DNA of 51,938 bases, from assembly GCA_947446885.1 (NCBI GenBank), contig CANFHZ010000005.1, positions 1 to 51,938 of the forward strand. The letters are read 5' to 3'. Position numbers and translations under genes: made by a program. Every line of letters begins with the position of its first letter. The stretch's first letter is position 1. Source of the stretch: Comamonadaceae bacterium. Lineage in GTDB: Bacteria > Pseudomonadota > Gammaproteobacteria > Burkholderiales > Burkholderiaceae_C. Of this stretch, positions 18,852-27,177 are shown piece by piece. The notes below the pieces were generated by a model that had not been told where the DNA came from, did no database searches, and saw nothing but the letters and a program-made list of their open reading frames with translations.

Positions 18852-21805
18852 GCCGCTTCTCCTTGGGCCAGAGGCTCCGTTGCCTGGGCCTCACAAGCCT
18901 GGGTCAGTGCCGCAACGACCTGTTCCATGCGCATAAAGCGCGAGCCTTTGACCAGCACGCTGGCCATCTGCGGCAGCTGCGCCACGGCGGCGGCGCAGAC
19001 ATCTGCCATGCCGTCGATGTGCTGCGCGCCGGGTGCCGCAGCCTGTGCGTGGCGGCTCAAACTGCCCGTGAGCAAGACAGATTCGATGCCCCGGGCAGCG
19101 GCATACGCGCCGGCCTCTGCGTGGAAAGCGGGGCCTTGGTCACCGACTTCGCCCATATCGCCCAGCACCAGCAGCCTTGGGCCGGGCAGGACGGCCAGCA
19201 CATCGATGGCGGCACGCACCGAATCCGGGTTGGCGTTGTAGCTGTCGTCTACCAGCGTGATGCTGCGCCCGGCATATACCAGCCCCACGGCGCGCGAGCG
19301 GCCTTGCACCGGCACAAAGGCCGACAAGCCCGCACCCACCGTGCTTGCGGGCACACCAGCCGCCAGCGCACAGGCAGCGGCGGCCAAGGCGTTACGCACG
19401 TTGTGGCGTCCGGCAATGTGCAGCGCAAATTGCAAGGCCTCGCGCTGCCCGGCCACCGTGGCCTCTGCGCGCACCCGCCAGTGACCGGATTGCCATTGCG
19501 CGTCGACCAGCTGCACACACTCCAGATCCGCTGCAGCCACGCGTTGCGTGTCGCTGAAAGTCACGGTGCGCCGCCCGCCTGCCAATCCGCGCCACAGCGC
19601 CGTGTAGGCATCGTCGCCCGGAAAAACGGCCACGCCTGTGGCGGGCAGGGCGCTGATGACCGCGCCGTTTTCTGCGGCAACCGCGTCCACGGTGTGCATG
19701 AATTCCAGGTGTTCGCGCTGGGCGTTGTTCACCAGCGCCACGGTGGGCTGCGCAACCGCGCTGAGCTGGGCGATTTCACCCGGATGGTTCATGCCGAGTT
19801 CGACCACAGCGATGCGGTGTTCGCTGCGCAGGCGCAGTACGGTCAGTGGCACGCCGATGTGGTTGTTCAAATTGCCCTGGGTGGCCAGGGCCGCGCCGTC
19901 CGGCGCGTGGGCATGGAGGATGGCGGCAAGCATTTGCGTGACGGTGGTCTTGCCGTTGCTGCCGGTCACGGCGATCAAAGGCAGGTGCCATTGCGCGCGC
20001 CAGGCTTGCCCGAGTGCGCTCAGCGCTGCTTGGGTATCGGGCACTTCGATGCGCGGCAGCGTACCCGCCTCAATGGCCGGGTCCTGCGGGTGGCAGACCA
20101 CGGCGACCGCACCCTGTGCCACCGCCTGCGGCAGGAAGGCGTTGGCATCAAATTTTTCACCGCGCAAGGCCACGAAGACATCACCCGTGCGGGTGCTGCG
20201 GCTGTCGCTGTGCACGCGCAGCCAGGGGCTGGCCGGGTTGGCATGCAGCTGGCTGTGCGGAATTAAGGATGCCAGATGCCCCAGCGTCATGCGCGTGGCC
20301 GCGCGGGCTTGCAGGGCTGCGCGGGCATGGGCGCGGTCGTCGAAGGGATGGCGCTGCCCTGCCACTTCCTGGCTGGTTTCGTGGCCCTTGCCCGCAATCA
20401 GCACCAGGTCGCGGTCATGGGCTTGCAGCACCGCATCGGCGATGGCCTGCGCGCGGTCGGCCTGCACCTGCCAGACTGGGCCTGGTGGCAATGGCGCGAC
20501 GATCTGCGCGAGGATGGCTGCCGGGTCTTCGCTGCGCGGGTTGTCGCTGGTGAAGACCACCCGGTCGGCACCCTGGACGGCGGATGCACCCATCAGCGGG
20601 CGTTTGCCCGGATCGCGGTCGCCGCCACAACCCACCACGCACCAAAGCTGTCCGCCGCGTGCCACTGCCAGCGGACGCAGCGCGGCCAGCGCCTGCGACA
20701 GACCATCGGGCGTGTGGGCGTAGTCGACCAGCACCAGGGGGTTGGCACCGGCTACTGCGACCGGCTCCATGCGTCCGGGCGGGGCCTGCAAAGCGCTGCA
20801 AGCCGCCGCAGCCTGCGCCAAAGGGATGCCGTGGCTGCGCAGGGCGGCGATAACGCCCAGCAGATTGGCCACGTTGTAATGACCGGGTACGGCGCTGAAG
20901 ACGGTGTGGCGTACGCCGGACTCCTGCACCTCGAACGCCACGCCGGCGCCCGTGCTGCGGATCGCGCAGGCTTGCAGGCGCGCGGGGTGTTCGGTGGAAC
21001 AGGTCCACAGGTCAAGCCCCCCACTTGCGAGTTCCTCCGCCAGCCGTGCGCCATGCGCGCCGTCGACACAGACCACGGCGCTGCGCAAGCCGGGCCAGCT
21101 GAAGAGCGCCCGCTTGGCGGCCCAGTAGGCTTCCATGCTGCCGTGGTAGTCGAGGTGGTCCTGGCTGAAATTGGTGAAGAGGGCGCAGCGTATGGTCAGC
21201 CCGTCCAGGCGGTGTTCTTGCAGTCCGATGGACGAGGCTTCAATGGCGCAGCCTGGCGCGCCTGCGAGGGCGAAGGCCTGTACGGCGGCTTGCAGCGTTA
21301 CGGGGTCGGGCGTGGTCAGGCCGGTGGCGCGCAAGGCGCTGGCGTCAGCATGCACGCCGTGCCCAATCAGGCCACAGCCCAGGGTTCCGATGAAGCCGGC
21401 GCGGTCCAGGCCGGGTGTATGCACTGTGGCGGCCAGGGCCTGCGCAAGCCACCACGCGCTCGATGTTTTTCCGTTGGTTCCGGTGATGGCAAACACAGGC
21501 AATTCGGCGCCAGCTGGTCCGAAAAACGCTGCGGCCAGGGCGCCGACATGGGCCTGCAAATTGTCCAAGGCTGCCACCGGCGCGTTGCCGAAATCCCAGT
21601 CTTGCAGGCCCTGCGCGTCCACCAGGCAGGCCCTTGCACCACGCTGCACCGCGTCGGCCACATGGCGGCGTGCATCGGCAGCGGCACCGGGCCAGGCGAT
21701 GAAGCCGTCACCCGCACGCACCGCCCGGCTGTCGCTGACCAGGGTGCCGTTCACGCGGGCCTGCAACCAGGCCAGGGCCTCGGTGGGGGTGTGGACACGC
21801 AGCAT
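18842..21805 (-). CDS. murE-murF: MurE-MurF fusion: tripeptide and pentapeptide-adding Mur ligases in one chain
   Basis: A single open frame of 987 residues holding two Mur ligases. Residues 1 to about 500 are MurE, which adds meso-diaminopimelate: ATP motif [10 protein letters not shown] at 107-116, [14 protein letters not shown], and DNPRSEDP (about 421-428), which marks meso-DAP specificity. From about 506 ([15 protein letters not shown]) the chain is MurF, which adds D-Ala-D-Ala: [13 protein letters not shown] at about 612-624 and [10 protein letters not shown]. There is no stop or frameshift between them, and the internal ATG at 20290 has no purine-rich ribosome-binding site, so a bifunctional product is expected. 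Start choice: ATG 21805 overlaps the ftsI stop by one base (TGATG); a TTG one codon earlier is less likely. MurE-MurF fusion is known from Bordetella. The 3' end overlaps mraY by ten bases. Confidence 0.93.
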   Translation of the reverse strand: MLRVHTPTEALAWLQARVNGTLVSDSRAVRAGDGFIAWPGAAADARRHVADAVQRGARACLVDAQGLQDWDFGNAPVAALDNLQAHVGALAAAFFGPAGAELPVFAITGTNGKTSSAWWLAQALAATVHTPGLDRAGFIGTLGCGLIGHGVHADASALRATGLTTPDPVTLQAAVQAFALAGAPGCAIEASSIGLQEHRLDGLTIRCALFTNFSQDHLDYHGSMEAYWAAKRALFSWPGLRSAVVCVDGAHGARLAEELASGGLDLWTCSTEHPARLQACAIRSTGAGVAFEVQESGVRHTVFSAVPGHYNVANLLGVIAALRSHGIPLAQAAAACSALQAPPGRMEPVAVAGANPLVLVDYAHTPDGLSQALAALRPLAVARGGQLWCVVGCGGDRDPGKRPLMGASAVQGADRVVFTSDNPRSEDPAAILAQIVAPLPPGPVWQVQADRAQAIADAVLQAHDRDLVLIAGKGHETSQEVAGQRHPFDDRAHARAALQARAATRMTLGHLASLIPHSQLHANPASPWLRVHSDSRSTRTGDVFVALRGEKFDANAFLPQAVAQGAVAVVCHPQDPAIEAGTLPRIEVPDTQAALSALGQAWRAQWHLPLIAVTGSNGKTTVTQMLAAILHAHAPDGAALATQGNLNNHIGVPLTVLRLRSEHRIAVVELGMNHPGEIAQLSAVAQPTVALVNNAQREHLEFMHTVDAVAAENGAVISALPATGVAVFPGDDAYTALWRGLAGGRRTVTFSDTQRVAAADLECVQLVDAQWQSGHWRVRAEATVAGQREALQFALHIAGRHNVRNALAAAACALAAGVPASTVGAGLSAFVPVQGRSRAVGLVYAGRSITLVDDSYNANPDSVRAAIDVLAVLPGPRLLVLGDMGEVGDQGPAFHAEAGAYAAARGIESVLLTGSLSRHAQAAAPGAQHIDGMADVCAAAVAQLPQMASVLVKGSRFMRMEQVVAALTQACEAQATEPLAQGEAACC

Positions 21806-23547
21806 CAAAAACTCTCGTCCTCGGCGGCGGCAACGATTTGCGGGCGCACGGAAATGTCGGGCTGCACGCCCATGATGCGCAGGCTGTGCTGCACCAATTC
21901 GCTGAAAACAGGAGCGGCCACTTCGCCGCCGAAGTAGCGGCCTGCGCTGGGCTCATCAAGCATCACGCCGACGATGATGCGGGGCTTGTCGATGGGCGCC
22001 ATGCCAACGAACCAGCTGCGGTATTTGCGGTTGCCGTCGCTGCCGTAGCCCTTGCCAATTTGCTTGTAGGCCGTGCCGGACTTGCCGCCCACGGAGTACC
22101 CAATGGTCTGCGCCTTGGGGCCGGTGCCGCCGGGGCCTGCGGCCATATGCAGCATTTTGCGGATTTTGGCTGCGGTCTCGGCCGAGAAAACCGGCGCGCC
22201 CACTGCCGGGTTCTCGGATTTGATCAAGGTCGCCGGGATGATTTGGCCGTCGTGGGAAAACACCGTGTAGGAACGCACCATCTGGAATAGGGAGGCCGAT
22301 AAGCCGTAGCCGTAGGACGCCGTCGCCTGTTCAATCGGACGCCAGGTTTTGTAGGGCCGCAAGCGCCCGGAAACCGCGCCTTTGAACTCGATGTTGGGGC
22401 GTTCACCAAAGCCGGCTGCGGCGAAGGTGGTCCACATCTCGCTGGGCTGCAATTGCATGGCAATTTTGGTGGTGCCCACGTTGCTGGAAACCTGGATGAT
22501 TTGCTCCACGCTCAAGGCCCCGTGCGGGTGGGCGTCGCGGATGGTTACGCCGGTGATGGACACCGATCCGGGGGCCGTGTCGATGATGGTCTCGGGCTTG
22601 ACACGCCCGGTCTCCAAGCCAATGCCGATGGTGAAGGGCTTCATGACCGAACCCGGCTCAAAGGTGTCGGTGAGCGCCCGGTTGCGCAGTTGCTCGCCGC
22701 TGAGATTGGCGCGCTTTTGCGGGTTGTAGCTGGGGTAGTTGGCCATGGCCAGCAATTCGCCGGTACTCGCGTCGAGCACCACCACGCTGCCCGCATGGGC
22801 GCGGTTGTTGACCACGGCTTCTTTGAGTTTTTGGTAGGCGAAAAACTGGATCTTGCTGTCGATGCTGAGTTGTACGTCTTCACCTGGCAGCGGCGGCACG
22901 ACTGCACCCACGTCTTCAACCACCCGGCCCCGCCCGTCTTTGATGACATGGCGCAAGCCCGACTTACCCGTGAGTGCGCGGTTCAAGAACAGTTCCACGC
23001 CTTCCTGGCCTTTGTCTTCCACGTTGGTGAAGCCAACGATGTGGGCCGCCGATTCGCCCTCCGGGTACTGCCGCAGGTAGTCCGCGCTTTGGTGAATGCC
23101 TTTGATTTCCAGGGCGCTGATGGCTTTGGCGGTCTCGGTATCGACTTGGCGTTTGACCCAGACAAAGGTTTTGTCTTCGTCGGCCAGCTTTTTGCTCAAG
23201 TCGCTCACGCGCATATCCAGTAGCTTGGCAAGTTGCTGCCCCTGGGCAGGCGTCATGTCCACGTCTTCGGGAATCGCCCAGATGCTGGCTGCGGGCACGC
23301 TGGAGGCCAGGATCAGGCCATTGCGGTCCAGCACCCGCCCCCGGTTGGCTGGCAGCTCAATCGTGCGCGCGAAGCGCACCACGCCCTGGTGCTGGAAAAA
23401 GTCGTTATTGAAAATTTGGATGTAGGCAGCGCGCGCACCCAATCCGGTAAAGCCCAGCGCAATCATGGCAACCACAAACTTACTGCGCCACACCGGTGTG
23501 CGGCTGGCCAGCAAGGGGCTGGAGGTGTACTGGATGCTGCGGCTCAT
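21805..23547 (-). CDS. ftsI: FtsI (PBP3), septal peptidoglycan transpeptidase
   Basis: Class B penicillin-binding protein that cross-links septal peptidoglycan with FtsW. The 580-residue protein starts [24 protein letters not shown] and has one membrane helix (about 25-46). A PBP dimer domain (RGRVLDRNGLILASSVPAASIWA) precedes the transpeptidase domain. Active-site motifs are the Ser in TFEPGSVMKP (SxxK), SSN in IIQVSSNVGTTK, and KSGT in GGKSGTAYKQ. Start at 23547 is fixed by the four-base ATGA overlap with ftsL. The frame is open further upstream inside ftsL and rsmH. Confidence 0.97.
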   Translation of the reverse strand: MSRSIQYTSSPLLASRTPVWRSKFVVAMIALGFTGLGARAAYIQIFNNDFFQHQGVVRFARTIELPANRGRVLDRNGLILASSVPAASIWAIPEDVDMTPAQGQQLAKLLDMRVSDLSKKLADEDKTFVWVKRQVDTETAKAISALEIKGIHQSADYLRQYPEGESAAHIVGFTNVEDKGQEGVELFLNRALTGKSGLRHVIKDGRGRVVEDVGAVVPPLPGEDVQLSIDSKIQFFAYQKLKEAVVNNRAHAGSVVVLDASTGELLAMANYPSYNPQKRANLSGEQLRNRALTDTFEPGSVMKPFTIGIGLETGRVKPETIIDTAPGSVSITGVTIRDAHPHGALSVEQIIQVSSNVGTTKIAMQLQPSEMWTTFAAAGFGERPNIEFKGAVSGRLRPYKTWRPIEQATASYGYGLSASLFQMVRSYTVFSHDGQIIPATLIKSENPAVGAPVFSAETAAKIRKMLHMAAGPGGTGPKAQTIGYSVGGKSGTAYKQIGKGYGSDGNRKYRSWFVGMAPIDKPRIIVGVMLDEPSAGRYFGGEVAAPVFSELVQHSLRIMGVQPDISVRPQIVAAAEDESF

Positions 23548-23846
23548 GGTGTACCCGCTTTGGCGGACTGGGCTGGCGTGGGGTTGGGGTAGCTCATATA
23601 GGTGGTGATCGCTGGCGTTGGCTGGCGCATCTCCAGCTTTTCGCGCGCCAGCCGCTCGACCCGTCCGGGGCTGGCCTGGGCGCGTTTTTCCACTTCCAGC
23701 CGCTCCACATCCATGGCCAGGCGGCGGGCCTGAGAGTGGGCTTTGTCGAGTTCGGAAAACAGCCGCCGCGATTCGTACTGCACCCGCACCAGATAAATGG
23801 CAGTGGCTACCAGGGCCAGTATCAGCAGGGTATTGATACGGGTCAT
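23544..23846 (-). CDS. ftsL: FtsL, small bitopic divisome protein
   Basis: FtsL forms the FtsQLB subcomplex that activates FtsWI. The 100-residue protein starts [30 protein letters not shown], with one membrane helix (about 4-20). A periplasmic coiled-coil follows ([24 protein letters not shown]), then a short Pro-rich tail. Sequence identity within this family is low, so the call relies on size, topology and position between rsmH and ftsI. It overlaps both neighbours by four bases. Confidence 0.93.
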   Translation of the reverse strand: MTRINTLLILALVATAIYLVRVQYESRRLFSELDKAHSQARRLAMDVERLEVEKRAQASPGRVERLAREKLEMRQPTPAITTYMSYPNPTPAQSAKAGTP

Positions 23847-24796
23847 GCGGCCACCGCCTCTGCGCCACGTGGCAGGCGCTGTGCCACCCGCATGACGGCG
23901 CTGCGTGCACGCGGGTTGGCCGCTATCTCCGACGCGCAGGGCTTGATCCGCCCCAGCGCTTTCAAGGCCATGGTCTTGGGTGCTGCGAAAGGGGTGCGGC
24001 GGTCGTACACCTCGCGCGCGTGCTCGGCAATGAATTGCTTGACGATGCGGTCTTCCAGCGAGTGGAAGCTGATCACGACCAAACGGCCCCCCGGTTTGAG
24101 CAGGCGCAGCGCCGCGCTCAGGCCTTGCGTGAGCTCGTCCAGCTCGGCGTTAATGAAAATCCGCAGTGCCTGAAAGGTGCGGGTAGCCGGGTTTTGGCCT
24201 TTTTCACGGGTTTTGACCGCAGCAGCCACGAGCGTGGCCAGTTCCGTGGTGCGGGTGATGGGCCCGTGCTCTGTGCGGCGCGCCACAATTGCTTTTGCAA
24301 TCGCGCCAGCAAACCGCTCCTCGCCATAGTCACGAATCACCTCCGTCAGGGTTTGTACGTCGGCCTCTTGCAGCCACTGCGCCACGCTTTGGCCGCGCGT
24401 GGTGTCCATGCGCATATCCAGCGGGCCGTCAAAGCGGAAGCTGAAACCGCGCTGTGCGCTGTCGATCTGGGGGGAGCTCACGCCCAAGTCCATCAGCACG
24501 CCATCCAGACTGCTGGCTGGCAGCGTTCCGATGTCGGAAAAAGGCTGCTGGCGGATCGAAAAACGGGTGTCCTGCACCGACTGCGCGTGGGCTACTGCCT
24601 CCGGGTCGCGGTCGAAGGCAATCAGCGTGGCGTCGGCGGGTAGGCGTTGCAGCAGCAGGGTGGAGTGGCCGCCGCGCCCGTAGGTGGCGTCCACATAGCA
24701 GGCCAGCGGCCCGGCGCCCTCACCCAGCAAGGCATCAACGGCCTCGTGCAGCAACACCGTGGTGTGCGCAGGTGCGGGCTGCACGGCTGCTTCCAT
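23843..24796 (-). CDS. rsmH: RsmH (MraW), 16S rRNA m4C1402 methyltransferase
   Basis: SAM-dependent methyltransferase acting on N4 of C1402 in 16S rRNA. The 317-residue protein starts [27 protein letters not shown]. It has the SAM-binding region [19 protein letters not shown] (about 34-52), [23 protein letters not shown] (about 98-120), and [23 protein letters not shown] (about 230-252). The start shares one base with the mraZ stop (TGATG) and the stop overlaps ftsL by four. Confidence 0.97.
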   Translation of the reverse strand: MEAAVQPAPAHTTVLLHEAVDALLGEGAGPLACYVDATYGRGGHSTLLLQRLPADATLIAFDRDPEAVAHAQSVQDTRFSIRQQPFSDIGTLPASSLDGVLMDLGVSSPQIDSAQRGFSFRFDGPLDMRMDTTRGQSVAQWLQEADVQTLTEVIRDYGEERFAGAIAKAIVARRTEHGPITRTTELATLVAAAVKTREKGQNPATRTFQALRIFINAELDELTQGLSAALRLLKPGGRLVVISFHSLEDRIVKQFIAEHAREVYDRRTPFAAPKTMALKALGRIKPCASEIAANPRARSAVMRVAQRLPRGAEAVAA

Positions 24797-25224
24797 CAGA
24801 AAGAGAAATCTTTGAAGACGTCAGGCATGTCGCCCTGCATGGCCTGGGCTTCTTGGGCTTCGTACGTGGCCTTGTCCCAGAGCTCAAAGTGATTGCCCAT
24901 GCCCAGCAATACGGTTTCCTTGTCCAGCTTGGCCGCGGCGCGCAACTCGGGCGAGACCAGCACGCGGCCGGTACCGTCGATCTCCACGTCCATGGCGTTG
25001 CCCAACAAGATGCGCTTCCACCACTGAGCGGCCATGGGCAATTCAACGATGCGCTGGCGGAACTGTTCCCAGGCCGGGCGGGGAAACACCATCAGGCAGC
25101 CGTGCGGGTGGCGGGTGATGGTGAGTTGCCCCGATGCGACTGCCGCCAGCACGTCACGATGCCGGGTCGGCACCGAGAGCCGCCCCTTGTTATCGAGACT
25201 GAGTGATGAAGCACCTTGGAACAC
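24796..25224 (-). CDS. mraZ: MraZ, transcriptional regulator of the dcw cluster
   Basis: AbrB-like DNA-binding protein. In E. coli MraZ binds repeats upstream of its own gene and represses the dcw operon. The 142-residue product begins with a GTG start read as [26 protein letters not shown]. It holds two SpoVT-AbrB-like halves; the second includes [24 protein letters not shown]. It is the first gene of the cluster; upstream lies the 528-base region shared with the divergent polyol operon. The initiation codon is GTG at 25224, with only a weak AGG-type ribosome-binding site. Confidence 0.95.
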   Translation of the reverse strand: MFQGASSLSLDNKGRLSVPTRHRDVLAAVASGQLTITRHPHGCLMVFPRPAWEQFRQRIVELPMAAQWWKRILLGNAMDVEIDGTGRVLVSPELRAAAKLDKETVLLGMGNHFELWDKATYEAQEAQAMQGDMPDVFKDFSF

Positions 25225-25250
25225 TGCGCACGACCTGTTTTGTCAATCCA

Positions 25251-25306
25251 ACCACGTAAATCCGCTTTCACGGGAATTTTTCCCACGAAATGCGATTTTT
25301 TACCAC
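25251..25306 (-). promoter_or_regulatory. Candidate MraZ-binding repeats upstream of mraZ
   Basis: On the minus strand three TGGG/TGGT-type pentamers (plus-strand ACCAC at 25251, CCCAC at 25282, ACCAC at 25302) lie 27-82 bases upstream of mraZ. Their spacings of 31 and 20 bases are close to whole helical turns. E. coli MraZ recognises TGGGN repeats spaced by about ten bases, so the spacing here is atypical. A GGGAA-TTT-TTCCC inverted repeat (25272-25284) lies between them. Assignment is inference from motif and position. Confidence 0.35.
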
Positions 25307-25416
25307 TGTACCAGCAATTTGACGGCTTGCAAGCCTGCGGGCTGTAAAAAATCCCAATCAAATCAATGACTTAGATCGTGTTCGTGAGAAAATAACTGCC
25401 AAAATTGTTATCTAAA

Positions 25417-25453
25417 TGAAGTACTTAGCGGTCACTATGAAGGTGATACTTCA
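25417..25453 (-). other. Inverted repeat downstream of the candidate 36-codon gene
   Basis: TGAAGTA (25417-25423) and TACTTCA (25447-25453) form a perfect seven-base inverted repeat, with a nested TCAC/GTGA pair inside. On the minus strand it begins 16 bases after the TAA of the small frame at 25469 and is followed by TTTAG. A second weak ATAAC/GTTAT repeat followed by TTTTC lies beyond. Either could end a short transcript, but both are weaker than a standard intrinsic terminator. Confidence 0.3.
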
Positions 25454-25468
25454 AATACTTTGCGGGTT

Positions 25469-25579
25469 TTAATTTTTTTGAGCAGGACCAGCGCTTGGAG
25501 GGGTGGCCGCTCCGACCGGTGTCTTGGGCCCGCGGGCCACGGCGGTTTCCGCTTCTAAGCCCTGAGTCGACTTTTGCAT
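25469..25579 (-). CDS. Candidate 36-residue peptide gene, unknown function
   Basis: An ATG-initiated frame on the minus strand encodes a 36-residue peptide that starts MQKSTQGLEAETAV, has a basic middle ARGPKTPVG and ends PPSAGPAQKN before TAA. It coincides with a GC-rich island (about 25480-25560) in otherwise AT-rich intergenic DNA, which is what a real small gene would look like. An AGAGG lies 11 bases ahead of the ATG, slightly far for a ribosome-binding site. The product is hydrophilic, without a signal peptide or membrane segment, and rich in Ala, Pro and Gly. A 12-base GGCCCGCGGGCC palindrome lies inside (25527-25538). It could instead be a structured RNA. I do not recognise a family. 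Confidence 0.35.
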   Translation of the reverse strand: MQKSTQGLEAETAVARGPKTPVGAATPPSAGPAQKN

Positions 25580-25589
25580 ACGAAACCGT

Positions 25590-25638
25590 ACCTCTAGGTG
25601 TAAATCCTAGGTAATTGAAGAAATTTAGTACCTAAATT
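25590..25638. promoter_or_regulatory. Cluster of three palindromic sites, probable operator
   Basis: Three short palindromes lie within 49 bases: ACCT-ct-AGGT (25590-25599), TCCTAGGT containing CCTAGG (25606-25611), and AATTTAG-tac-CTAAATT (25622-25638, perfect seven-base arms). All share a CTAGGT/ACCTA-like core. They lie 115-163 bases upstream of the polyol-binding-protein start and 11-59 bases upstream of the minus-strand small frame, so they could serve either or both. AraC-type or LuxR/FixJ-type activators are possible binders; which one is not visible from sequence. Confidence 0.4.
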
Positions 25639-25752
25639 GGGGCCTTGAGTACCACTTTGGTGCCCGGCTGTGGCTATCTTCAGTCTGTCAATGCTGCCTG
25701 CGAACGAGCGTTGAACACGCCATAGCAAACCTAACTTATCAGGAGACTGTGT

Positions 25753-27066
25753 ATGAAATCGAAATCCCGCCTTGCCCTCGCGGCAACCTTGGTGGCCTCG
25801 CTCTGGGGCACATCGGCCAGCGCCGTCGAATTGGTCATTGCCACCGTGAACAACGGCCACATGATCGAAATGGAAAAGCTGAGCAAAAACTTCGAAGCGG
25901 CCAACCCCGGCATCACCCTCAAATGGGTGACCCTGGAAGAAGGCGTGCTGCGCCAGCGCGTGACCACCGACATCGCCACCAAAGGCGGCCAGTTCGACGT
26001 GATGACCATCGGCATGTACGAGACGCCCATCTGGGGCAAAAAAGGCTGGTTGACCGAGCTCAAGGGCGACGCCAGCTATGACGCCGATGACATCCTGCCC
26101 GCCATGCGCAACGGCCTGAGCGTGGACGGCAAGATGTACGCCGCCCCCTTCTACGGCGAAAGCTCCATGCTGATGTACCGCAAAGACCTGACTGACAAGG
26201 CTGGCATCAAGTTCGCCGACCGTCCCACCTGGAACGACGTGCGCGACGCGGCAGCCAAGATCCACGATCCGAAAAACGGCGTATACGGCATCTGCCTGCG
26301 TGGCAAGCCGGGCTGGGGCGACAACATGGCTTTCCTGTCCACCATGGCCAACAGCTTTGGCGCGCAGTGGTTCGACATGTCCTGGAAGCCCCAGCTGGAG
26401 TCCAAGCCTTGGAAAGAAGCCGTTACCTTCTACGTGGACCTGCTGACCAAGTACGGCCCCCCCGGCTCCTCGGCCAACAGCTTCAACGAAATCCTGGCGC
26501 TGTACAACGAAGGTAAGTGCGGTATGTGGATTGACGCGACCATCGCGGCCTCTTTCATTACCGACCCCAAGCAGTCCAAAGTGGCTGACAAAGTGGCCTT
26601 CGCACAAGGCCCGTACAGCGTGACGCAAAAAGGCGCGAACTGGCTGTGGGCCTGGGCGCTGGCCATCCCTGCCGGAACCAAAAACGCCGATGCGGCGCAG
26701 AAGTTCGTGAGCTGGGCGACCTCCAAGGACTACATCAACCTGGTGGCCAAAACCAATGGCTGGGCCCGCGTTCCGACCGGCACCCGCAAGTCGACCTATG
26801 CCAACCCTGAGTTCCAGAAAGCGGCTGTCTTTGCCGCTGCGGAGAAAGCCGCGATTGACTCGGCCAACCCCAACGACAGCACCTTGCCCAAGTCACCGTA
26901 CGTGGGCGTGCAGTTCGCGGCTATTCCGGAGTTCCAGGCTATCGGTATCGCTGTGGGCCAGCAAATGAGTGCGGCACTGGCTGGCAAGTCCACGGTCGAT
27001 GCAGCACTGAAGGCATCGCAAGTCGCAGCCGACCGCGAAATGAAAAAAGGCGGCTACTACAAGTAA
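25753..27066 (+). CDS. smoE: Polyol (sorbitol/mannitol-type) ABC transporter, periplasmic binding protein
   Basis: Extracellular solute-binding protein family 1 that captures a sugar alcohol in the periplasm. The 437-residue precursor starts MKSKSRLALAATLVASLWGTSASAVEL, with a Sec signal peptide cleaved near residue 24 (SASA). The mature part resembles the SmoE/MtlE group (ATVNNGHMIEMEKLSKNFE, FDVMTIGMYETPIWGKKGWL, AAPFYGESSMLMYRKDL). An AGGAGA ribosome-binding site lies seven bases ahead of the ATG. It is the first gene of an operon with two permeases, an ATPase, two dehydrogenases and an AraC regulator. The exact substrate (sorbitol, mannitol, arabinitol) cannot be settled from sequence. 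Confidence 0.9.
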   Translation: MKSKSRLALAATLVASLWGTSASAVELVIATVNNGHMIEMEKLSKNFEAANPGITLKWVTLEEGVLRQRVTTDIATKGGQFDVMTIGMYETPIWGKKGWLTELKGDASYDADDILPAMRNGLSVDGKMYAAPFYGESSMLMYRKDLTDKAGIKFADRPTWNDVRDAAAKIHDPKNGVYGICLRGKPGWGDNMAFLSTMANSFGAQWFDMSWKPQLESKPWKEAVTFYVDLLTKYGPPGSSANSFNEILALYNEGKCGMWIDATIAASFITDPKQSKVADKVAFAQGPYSVTQKGANWLWAWALAIPAGTKNADAAQKFVSWATSKDYINLVAKTNGWARVPTGTRKSTYANPEFQKAAVFAAAEKAAIDSANPNDSTLPKSPYVGVQFAAIPEFQAIGIAVGQQMSAALAGKSTVDAALKASQVAADREMKKGGYYK

Positions 27067-27076
27067 GCCCTAGCGA

Positions 27077-27108
27077 CCGGGCGGCCACCTTTGCGGGTGA
27101 CCGTCCGG
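27077..27108 (+). other. Stable intercistronic hairpin after the binding-protein gene
   Basis: Arms 27077-27089 and 27096-27108 pair over 13 positions, with one G-U and one mismatch and a six-base loop, starting ten bases after the binding-protein stop codon. No T run follows, so transcription should continue. In other ABC operons such hairpins protect the abundant binding-protein mRNA and lower permease expression. That role is inferred here. Confidence 0.6.
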
Positions 27109-27177
27109 ATTGCGCCATGTCGGCACCCACGTGCCGGCATGTTCCCTGCCACGCCTTATCTTTTCCCCCCGCATCCC

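Noticed and set aside
20287-20290. A separate murF gene starting at the internal ATG 20290
   Set aside because: The frame from murE continues without a stop and no purine-rich ribosome-binding site precedes this ATG, so a fused product is the simpler reading.
25324-25335. GGCTTGCAAGCC perfect palindrome upstream of mraZ as a terminator
   Set aside because: The T run lies on the wrong side for minus-strand transcription and plus-strand transcription there is not expected; possible protein site only.
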